64,000 nt of DNA, taken from positions 1 through 64,000 of the forward strand of contig NZ_CAJHBQ010000003.1 in the NCBI RefSeq assembly GCF_904846685.1. The letters run 5' to 3'. Source of the DNA: Psychrobacter submarinus (lineage in GTDB: Bacteria > Pseudomonadota > Gammaproteobacteria > Pseudomonadales > Moraxellaceae). Within the stretch, counting starts at the first letter, position 1. Each line of letters opens with the position of its first letter. The notes below the pieces were generated by a model. That model ran no database searches. It had not been told where the DNA came from and was given only the letters and a program-made list of their open reading frames with translations. The translations under genes were made by a program, and so were the position numbers. Below, in pieces: positions 58,243 through 64,000 of the stretch.

Positions 58243-59625
58243 TTGAACAAGAAAAAAATTGCTATATTAGGTGCAGGTCCAAGCGGTTTGGCACAGTTAC
58301 GTGCCTTTGAAGCGGCGCGTTTAGCAGGCGCTAAGGACTTACCAGAAATTGTATGTTATGAAAAACAAAATGCCATTGGCGGCATGTGGAACTATAACTG
58401 GCGTACTGGCCTAGATAGAAACGGTGAACCCGTTCACGGCAGTATGTATCGCTACTTATGGTCGAATGGCCCTAAAGAATGCTTAGAGTTTGCCGATTAT
58501 TCGTTTGAAGAGCATTTTGGCGAGCCTATCCCGTCATACCCACCGCGCGAAGTCCTAAAAGACTACATCATGGGACGTATCGATAAGCAAAATATCCAAA
58601 AATATATTCGTTTTGAATGCCCAGTACGTTGGGTCACTTTCGATGATGAAACCAAGTTATTTACCGTGACGGTGATGAACCACAAAACCGGCGAGCAAGA
58701 AGTCGGTGAGTTTGACCATGTGATCGTCGCAACAGGCCATTTCTCAACGCCGAATATGCCTTATTTTGAAGGACTAGAAGCCTTCCCAGGCCGTGTGCTG
58801 CATGCTCACGATTTCCGTGATGCCTTAGAGTTTAAAGACGAAGATATCTTACTCATCGGTAGTAGCTATTCTGCTGAAGATATCGGAACACAGTGCTATA
58901 AATACGGCACTAAATCGGTCACTATCAGCTATCGCACGCAAGCGCTTGGATATGACTGGCCCGAGGGCATTAGCGAGAGTCCGCTAGTGACGCATTTTGA
59001 AGACGATGTGGCGCATTTCGCTGATGGTACGAGTAAGCGCTTTGATGCGATTATTATGTGTACCGGCTACTTATTCCATTTCCCGTTCTTGCCAGATGAA
59101 TTACGTTTGCAGACGCATAACTGTCTGTATCCGGCCAACCTTTATAAAGGCATCTTTTGGCAGCCAAACCCGCAGCTTATCTATTTAGGTATGCAGGATC
59201 AGTACTTCACCTTTAATATGTTTGACGCGCAAGCGTGGTATGCCCGCGATGTCATCTTGGGTGATATTGAATTACCGGATCTTGAGAGCCGTCAAGCGGA
59301 CGAAGAAAAATGGCTCGCGACTTACGCTAAATGTGTAACGGTCAATGATTCGATCGATTTTCAAGCCGCCTATATCCGCGATCTGAACAACGCGACGGAC
59401 TATCCTGAATTTGCAGTCGAAAAGCAAGCAGATATCTTGAAGCAGTGGCAAAAAGATAAAACGGAAGATATCATGACATTCAGAGAAAAAGCCTACCGCT
59501 CAACGCTGACTGGGACGTTAGCGCCAGAGCTACCAGAGCCTTGGTTAGATATCACTGATGATTCGCTAGAGCACTTTTTGAACTTAAGCTTTATTAAGTC
59601 CAAAAAGCACAAAAAAGCGTCTTAG
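58243..59625 (+). CDS. tmm: flavin-containing monooxygenase, trimethylamine monooxygenase (Tmm)-like
   Basis: Probably NADPH-dependent oxidation of trimethylamine to its N-oxide, by resemblance to bacterial Tmm. FAD motif ILGAGPSGLAQLRAFEAA at residues 8-25, the FMO fingerprint FPGRVLHAHDF near residue 182, the NADPH motif LIGSSYSAEDIG near 204 and MCTGYLFHFPFLP near 273. Also NAIGGMWNY and RYLWSNGPKECLEFADYSF, characteristic of this FMO group. Length 460 aa fits Tmm. TTG start with a strong CAGGAG site seven bases away. It stands alone with its own terminator; no tdm/TMAO demethylase is adjacent. Confidence 0.85.
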   Translation: MNKKKIAILGAGPSGLAQLRAFEAARLAGAKDLPEIVCYEKQNAIGGMWNYNWRTGLDRNGEPVHGSMYRYLWSNGPKECLEFADYSFEEHFGEPIPSYPPREVLKDYIMGRIDKQNIQKYIRFECPVRWVTFDDETKLFTVTVMNHKTGEQEVGEFDHVIVATGHFSTPNMPYFEGLEAFPGRVLHAHDFRDALEFKDEDILLIGSSYSAEDIGTQCYKYGTKSVTISYRTQALGYDWPEGISESPLVTHFEDDVAHFADGTSKRFDAIIMCTGYLFHFPFLPDELRLQTHNCLYPANLYKGIFWQPNPQLIYLGMQDQYFTFNMFDAQAWYARDVILGDIELPDLESRQADEEKWLATYAKCVTVNDSIDFQAAYIRDLNNATDYPEFAVEKQADILKQWQKDKTEDIMTFREKAYRSTLTGTLAPELPEPWLDITDDSLEHFLNLSFIKSKKHKKAS

Positions 59626-59706
59626 CTAAAGGTTATCAATACTATTTTAGCTAATAGTTATTAGACAATGCTTAAATAGATAACGTTTACAACGCTTATC
59701 ACATCG

Positions 59707-59743
59707 AAACCAAACATACTAAGATAGTGTGTTTGGTTTTTTT
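59707..59743 (+). terminator. rho-independent terminator after the FMO gene
   Basis: Stem AAACCAAACATACT / AGTGTGTTTGGTTT with one mismatch, loop AAGAT, then a T-run to 59743. Confidence 0.88.
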
Positions 59744-59781
59744 ATGGCTGATTATATCGGCGATAAAAGGTTTGTAAAATG

Positions 59782-60384
59782 CTAACTGTTGTATAAATGC
59801 CACGCTAGATAAAGCATCAGTATTCCGACTAAGGCATCAAGTATATTCCAAGCCTTAGGTTTGGCAAATAGCGGCCGTAATAGCTGTGCACCATAGCCTA
59901 GCGCAAAAAAGAACACAAAAGAAGCGCTGACGGCTCCCAGAGCAAAGGTGAGTTTGCTACTAGCACCGGTTGAAACCATGCCCACGAGCACCAAAGTATC
60001 TAAGTAGACGTGCGGATTGAGCCAAGTAAAGCCAATGCAAAGTAGTAGCGCTTTTTTAAGGCTGCCTACTGCTTGGCCTTCGGTCGTCAAGGCATGAGAT
60101 AGTTTTACGCTAGCATATAGGCTTTGCAGTCCATAACCGACTAAAAACACCACACCTGCGAATTTTGCGATAGTCACCACTTGCGGGAAACGAGCCGTTA
60201 CCGCGCCAAAGCCTGCGACGCCCGCTGAAATCAGCAGTGCATCACTGACAGCGCAGAATAGACAAATAAGAAACACGTGCTCGCGTTTAAGGCCTTGTTT
60301 TAGGACAAAGGCGTTTTGTGAGCCGATAGCTATAATCAGCGATAAGCCTAGAAAAAACCCAGAAAAATAATCAGCAATATTCAT
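59782..60384 (-). CDS. LysE/ArgO family basic amino-acid exporter
   Basis: Six-helix inner-membrane exporter of the LysE superfamily, close to ArgO. N-terminal GLSLIIAIGSQNAFVLKQGLKREH is the classic family segment, followed by CAVSDALLISAGVAGFG and FTWLNPHVYLDTLVLVG with the conserved Asn-Pro-His. Length 200 aa. Substrate is likely arginine and/or lysine; no LysG/ArgP-type regulator is adjacent. Divergent from the three-gene cluster that follows. Confidence 0.88.
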   Translation of the reverse strand: MNIADYFSGFFLGLSLIIAIGSQNAFVLKQGLKREHVFLICLFCAVSDALLISAGVAGFGAVTARFPQVVTIAKFAGVVFLVGYGLQSLYASVKLSHALTTEGQAVGSLKKALLLCIGFTWLNPHVYLDTLVLVGMVSTGASSKLTFALGAVSASFVFFFALGYGAQLLRPLFAKPKAWNILDALVGILMLYLAWHLYNS

Positions 60385-60536
60385 AAAGAGTGGCTTAGTT
60401 TTTTACTATAATTGGTGACGTTTGCTTACTGGAAGATGGCAAAAAAGCTGTTAAGATAAGCTATTCAAAAGTCGAATGCAATAGCGTAAGTGCGCTTTGA
60501 GCGAGTAGATTATGAGCGATTAGGGAAAGGTAAGTT

Positions 60537-61298
60537 ATGGTAATAAGTCTGGCAAGAATGCTACAGTCATTTGGGCAAGAACAAGATGACCTGCCGACTT
60601 CGGCTGCCAAAAATGTACAACAAGCAGCAAGTAACGTGAATCAAGATTATACTGCTGCTGACAGTAGTGCTAACAATAGCCGTAAACATATTGAAGCGTT
60701 ATCGCCGCTTACTGAGCCTAAACGCGCTGAGCGTATCTGTGCTGCATTGGCACAAGTTAATGATATTGGTACGCCAACGCCGCTGACAGATCGCTATTTG
60801 GCGAACCGCGCTCAGTGGCGCTCGCCCAATCGACCCCCTTTTGACCCCGATACATTATGGTATCTCAAACATGGACGCTGCCCAATTATGACCGAACTTG
60901 TCGATGTGGTTGATGAGGCAACTTTAAATGCTATGCCTATTGAGGCAGTGGCTATCCTTGATCGTATCAATGGCAAGCTCAAACGCTACCGTGACTGGAG
61001 CGATGAGCTGAATGAAGAGCAACAGCAGCAGCATAATGAGCGCCAGTTCGTCATCGATAAACTGGTGTCCGAGAGCATCCCAGAAGCGCTGCATCATTAT
61101 GAGCAACTACTGCGCTTTAGTCCGCATCGAACCAGAAACACTATGGTGCAAGGGAATATGACGGCAGGTGATATGTTGACTGATCTGTTTTTGGAGATTG
61201 ATTACGAGCTTGATGAGCTCCTTGATGAGCTGCATCAGACCGTGCTCAATCGCTTGGCATCGACTCATCGCTATGTCAAAAGCCGCACACAAAGCTAA
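60537..61298 (+). CDS. unknown protein, cluster gene 1 (shares C-terminal module)
   Basis: Not recognised by name. 253 aa, soluble, no signal peptide or membrane helix. The N-terminal 55 residues are Gln/Asn/Ser-rich, the middle holds TPLTDRYLANRAQWRSPNRPP, and the C-terminal half carries a helical module shared with the next two genes: AILDRINGKLKRYRDW, ERQFVIDKLVSESIPEALHHYEQL, then GDMLTDLFLEIDYELDELLDEL and a final RLASTHRYVKSR. The tail resembles the C-terminal helices of XpaC-type proteins. AAGG ribosome-binding site. Leads a same-strand group with gaps of 65 and 115 bp. Confidence 0.7.
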   Translation: MVISLARMLQSFGQEQDDLPTSAAKNVQQAASNVNQDYTAADSSANNSRKHIEALSPLTEPKRAERICAALAQVNDIGTPTPLTDRYLANRAQWRSPNRPPFDPDTLWYLKHGRCPIMTELVDVVDEATLNAMPIEAVAILDRINGKLKRYRDWSDELNEEQQQQHNERQFVIDKLVSESIPEALHHYEQLLRFSPHRTRNTMVQGNMTAGDMLTDLFLEIDYELDELLDELHQTVLNRLASTHRYVKSRTQS

Positions 61299-61363
61299 GC
61301 TGTATTCACTGACATGATAAGCAAAATACAGATAATTTTTCCACCTTTTATAAGGATACCGCC

Positions 61364-61987
61364 ATGACTCAAGTAACCGCCATGTTTGTGATGTTCATCC
61401 TTTACGGTGTGCTACCGGCAGCAGGATTGTATCTAGGTTATCGCGGTATCAAAAAAGTAACGGCGCCAAAAATGCTTGAGTACAAGGCGATGCCGCAGCT
61501 CGGCTATATTCCTGAAAAGAGCTTACCTACTGAGGTCAAAACCTTACTTGATAAGATTAATCAAAAAGGTGAGAAGCTACGAGTCATCTACGGCGATACT
61601 AATAATGATGGCAAAATTGATGACACGGATACGGTGACCGAAACTTATATCATGATTCAAAACTTGATGGACACACATATCCCGCAAGCGGTAGCCGACT
61701 ATCGTCGTCTCCACGATTTGGATGGTCAGCGCGCCGATACTACTAAGATAAAACACTCTGGTGTTACGGGTAAAGAGGCGTTGTTAGAGGTGCTAAATAC
61801 AGTAGATCGTCAATTTGATGACCTGCTCGATGCGTCTTATCATCAAGATGGGCAAAAACTACTAGTGACCAATCGCTACTTACAGCAGCGTTTCGATGCT
61901 CCTACTACTAGTAATAATACTAATAGAGCGCCAAATATAGTCATAAATGAGCAAGCGCTAAGCGATAAAAGCGAGTCACAAGTTTAA
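61364..61987 (+). CDS. membrane-anchored protein with EF-hand loop, cluster gene 2
   Basis: 207 aa. One N-terminal transmembrane helix (about residues 6-27) followed by a Lys/Arg-rich stop. Residues 78-89 read DTNNDGKIDDTD, a textbook calcium-binding EF-hand/dockerin loop. The module shared with neighbours follows: TYIMIQNLMDTHIPQAVADYRRL, VTGKEALLEVLNTVDRQFDDLLDA and LLVTNRYLQQRF, ending in a disordered Ser/Asn tail. The last part is close to the XpaC-like pattern of a GK-T/A-x-E-x-L helix plus an N-R-(F/Y)-L-x-x-R-F end. AAGGA ribosome-binding site. Confidence 0.72.
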   Translation: MTQVTAMFVMFILYGVLPAAGLYLGYRGIKKVTAPKMLEYKAMPQLGYIPEKSLPTEVKTLLDKINQKGEKLRVIYGDTNNDGKIDDTDTVTETYIMIQNLMDTHIPQAVADYRRLHDLDGQRADTTKIKHSGVTGKEALLEVLNTVDRQFDDLLDASYHQDGQKLLVTNRYLQQRFDAPTTSNNTNRAPNIVINEQALSDKSESQV

Positions 61988-62102
61988 TTATTAATTTGGA
62001 ATTTTATTAATCGATTTTTTAGCGCTAAAGATAGCCTTATTAATAGGCATAGTTTGCAAAAGCAGCGGCAAAGAGTAGTAAGGAAATAGAAGGCTAAATG
62101 AC

Positions 62103-62675
62103 ATGAGTGTACTGATAGGTGTAGGCATTGCGACTACTGTCGGCGTCATTTACATTGGTAAAAAAGGCTGGCAGGCGCTGCATAAAGCAGTTGGCATCAG
62201 CCCTGGCGTGTTGGTTTATCAAGACCCTAATCAAGCGCTAACACCTAAAGATATGCGCTGGCGTCAGCTTGCTTTAGATCCAAAGCACTTAGCACCTTTA
62301 ACGCAAGAGCAGCTGCGACAGCTACAAGCTATCGACGATAGGGTAGCGGTATATAGCGATTACCAGCAGAGCTTAGCGCAGCAGAACATTACAGCCACTA
62401 TGACAGAGCAGCAGTTTGTGCTGCATAAGTTACTACACACGAGACTACCGGAGATGCTAACCAGTTACTATCATTTGTTCAAGCAAAATACAGATTGCGA
62501 TAATGCTAAGAACAGTAATTCCTTTAAAAGCCGTCAACAAGACGAGGCTCAGCAATTACTGCAAGCGATGCTAGATAATATTGAATCAAGATTAGAGTCC
62601 TTGCTAGAGCAAATGCAAAGCCAACATCTGCAAGATCTACGGGTGATGAAGCAGTATATGGATAGCCAAAGTTAG
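62103..62675 (+). CDS. membrane-anchored protein, cluster gene 3 (shares C-terminal module)
   Basis: 190 aa. A short N-terminal hydrophobic segment (about residues 2-19) followed by GKKGWQALHKAV, then the shared module without the EF-hand: AIDDRVAVYSDYQQ, EQQFVLHKLLHTRLPEMLTSYYHL, AQQLLQAMLDNIESRLESLLEQMQ and LRVMKQYMDS. Gln-rich, strongly helical. Paralogous with the preceding two genes and presumably working with them at the inner membrane. No known function. Confidence 0.7.
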   Translation: MSVLIGVGIATTVGVIYIGKKGWQALHKAVGISPGVLVYQDPNQALTPKDMRWRQLALDPKHLAPLTQEQLRQLQAIDDRVAVYSDYQQSLAQQNITATMTEQQFVLHKLLHTRLPEMLTSYYHLFKQNTDCDNAKNSNSFKSRQQDEAQQLLQAMLDNIESRLESLLEQMQSQHLQDLRVMKQYMDSQS

Positions 62676-62695
62676 CTTATGCTGCAACTTCTGTG

Positions 62696-62756
62696 AGGTG
62701 CGTTCCACGTACCATTGGCTAGGTTTTTCTCAATAATCGGTGCGCAGGGCGCACCT
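62696..62756. repeat. inverted repeat with AGGTGCG/CGCACCT arms
   Basis: AGGTGCG at 62696-62702 and CGCACCT at 62750-62756, with further partial complementarity inward (GTACC against GGTGC). It looks like a degenerate intergenic palindrome, 21 bp after the cluster's last stop codon. No T-run. Confidence 0.45.
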
Positions 62757-62790
62757 TACGTGAGCTAAAATCATAACCTACAAAAAGAAT

Positions 62791-62826
62791 GGCCATTGAT
62801 ATTAAATATCAATGGCCGTTTTATTT
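62791..62826 (+). terminator. rho-independent terminator after the three-gene cluster
   Basis: Perfect 12-bp stem GGCCATTGATAT / ATATCAATGGCC with loop TAA (62791-62817), followed by GTTTTATTTT. Confidence 0.82.
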
Positions 62827-62830
62827 TGTC

Positions 62831-62969
62831 TATAGTCAGTTGAAAATAAAACTGTTATATAAATTTAAACGCGCTACTGGTATAAATTTTACTTGCGTGC
62901 TGCGTTCCCAGAGGCTGCGCAAAATTCATCCCAGTAGCGCTATGCGCTTTTTAGAGTGCATCGACTATA
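62831..62969 (+). mobile_element. short mobile element (MITE-like), family 2 ends with inner inverted repeat
   Basis: 139 bp beginning TATAGTC and ending GACTATA, as in the element at 57931. Inside is a second inverted repeat: GCGCTACTGGTATAAATTTT near 62870 against AAAATTCATCCCAGTAGCGC near 62920. The inner left arm is almost identical to the isolated fragment at about 36007-36037. Confidence 0.7.
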
Positions 62970-62990
62970 ACCTAACTTGATAAATTTGTT

Positions 62991-63908
62991 TTAACGATTG
63001 TTATTACGGCTACGACCTTTACTAGCAGGACTGCCACTACGCTTAGACTTAGCGTTATTATCATTGCTCTCAGATCTACGATTGTCACTACGTCGCGCTT
63101 TTAGCGGTTTACTTCTAATGCGCTTTTGCTTCTCTTTAGCTGCACCATGCAGACCAGTACCCTGACGCGGGCGCAAGCTAACTAAATCAGTCAAAGTGTT
63201 GATGTCTTTTTTGTCTAATTCAATATGACGACCGGTACGCAGCTCTTTAGGTAAATCGATAGAGCCGTAGCGCGTACGTAATAGGCGGCTGACTTTTAGG
63301 CCCTGCGACTCAAATAGACGGCGCACTTCGCGATTACGTCCTTCTTTAAGCTTGACGTGATACCATTTATTCACGCCTTCACCGCCGCCTTCTTTAATAT
63401 CTTCAAACTGCGCCATACCATCTTCTAGCATCACGCCAGAAGTTAAGGTACGGGCAATCTCAGGCGTCACTTCGCCTAGCACTCGTACCGCATATTCACG
63501 AGTGATTTCATTCGATGGATGCATTAAGCGATGCGCCAGCTCCCCATCATTGGTAAATAATAGTAGACCAGTTGAATTAATATCCAAACGGCCGACCATT
63601 ACCCAGCGATCGTGGGTCAGTTTTGGTAGACGCTCAAATACAGTTGGACGACCTTCTGGATCGTTCGCTGAACAAATCTCGCCTTCAGGCTTGTAGTAAG
63701 CGATAACGCGGCGACGCTTTTCGTTCTCGCTGGTGTATTTGATCTGACGACCATCAACGCGGATCTCATCACCTGGACTGACGCGATCGCCAATAGTGGC
63801 TGGGCCATTATTGACCGATACTCGGCCCGCTTTGATGACTTCTTCCATTTGACGGCGTGAGCCAAGACCCATACGAGCGAGTGCTTTTTGTAGTTTTTCA
63901 TCTTTCAT
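62991..63908 (-). CDS. rluB: 23S rRNA pseudouridine synthase RluB
   Basis: Makes pseudouridine 2605 of 23S rRNA (E. coli numbering), by family. An S4 RNA-binding domain at the N terminus (KLQKALARMGLGSRRQMEE, IKAGRVSVNNGPA), then the RsuA/RluB catalytic core with GRLDINSTGLLLFTNDGELAHRLMHP containing the nucleophilic Asp, and GRNREVRRLFESQGLKVSRLLRTRYGSI. The ATG at 63908 follows AAGGA. Length 305 aa. The last 60 residues are Lys/Arg/Ser/Asn-rich and disordered, as in RluB rather than RsuA or RluE. Confidence 0.92.
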   Translation of the reverse strand: MKDEKLQKALARMGLGSRRQMEEVIKAGRVSVNNGPATIGDRVSPGDEIRVDGRQIKYTSENEKRRRVIAYYKPEGEICSANDPEGRPTVFERLPKLTHDRWVMVGRLDINSTGLLLFTNDGELAHRLMHPSNEITREYAVRVLGEVTPEIARTLTSGVMLEDGMAQFEDIKEGGGEGVNKWYHVKLKEGRNREVRRLFESQGLKVSRLLRTRYGSIDLPKELRTGRHIELDKKDINTLTDLVSLRPRQGTGLHGAAKEKQKRIRSKPLKARRSDNRRSESNDNNAKSKRSGSPASKGRSRNNNR

Positions 63909-64000
63909 AATATATCCTTGAATCGGGTAAGTGTGTACATTTCTCAATGTAAAAAGTTAGATTGGCTATTTTACGCTACTTTGAACGACAAAGCAGTAGT

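Overview
The window reads as chromosome of a Psychrobacter-like gammaproteobacterium (Moraxellaceae). The basis is gene content and protein style, not a database search. It has moderate-to-low GC, a nuoABCDEFGHIJKLMN operon with fused nuoCD, Moraxellaceae-type proteins carrying long Gln/Asp/Ala-rich insertions (AlgC, NuoG, NadB), a MexAB-OprM/AdeIJK-type efflux operon, and small non-coding mobile elements with TATAGTC or GGGCGTG ends. I found no rRNA, tRNA, CRISPR array, prophage or transposase gene.

Layout. 0-8 kb, mostly minus strand: phosphohexomutase (algC), dUTPase, MgtE, Rep helicase, a small AT-rich membrane protein, HemB. 8.2-14.7 kb: a minus-strand RND efflux operon (adaptor, pump, outer-membrane channel) with no adjacent regulator. 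15-18.7 kb: ispB divergent from rplU-rpmA, then lolA. 19.4-35.8 kb: the complete 13-gene complex I operon, preceded by a 780-bp leader that can fold into a three-way junction and closed by a strong terminator. 36-41.8 kb: Fpr, an unknown protein, a TonB-like protein, MscS, YbeY and a PhoH-type ATPase. 42.5-45.2 kb: two ubiquinone-pathway FAD hydroxylases. 45.3-48.7 kb: five tandem paralogous OmpA-domain lipoproteins, one frameshifted. 48.8-51.2 kb: LysO exporter, a deleted short-chain dehydrogenase remnant, CdsA. 51.3-56.8 kb: NAD synthesis locus nadA-nadB / nrtR-like regulator / nadC with three copies of one palindromic operator. 57-63.9 kb: MarC, two adjacent non-coding mobile elements, a trimethylamine-monooxygenase-like FMO, a LysE/ArgO exporter, three tandem genes sharing an unnamed C-terminal module, and RluB.

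Working together. Complex I, IspB (quinone side chain) and UbiH/UbiI-like hydroxylases (quinone ring) supply the respiratory chain. NadA, NadB and NadC make the NAD whose reduced form complex I oxidises, and the nad genes appear to be under local Nudix-type repressor control. LolA, the tandem lipoproteins, the TonB-like protein, the efflux operon and CdsA serve the cell envelope.

The strongest candidates for something undescribed are the tandem OmpA-like lipoprotein array, in which all five copies have lost the usual peptidoglycan-binding Asp; the three-gene cluster at 60.5-62.7 kb, whose members share an XpaC-like tail and one of which carries a perfect EF-hand loop; and the self-contained NAD regulon with its TTATGCTCA/TGAGCATAA operator. 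All functional names come from reading motifs by eye.
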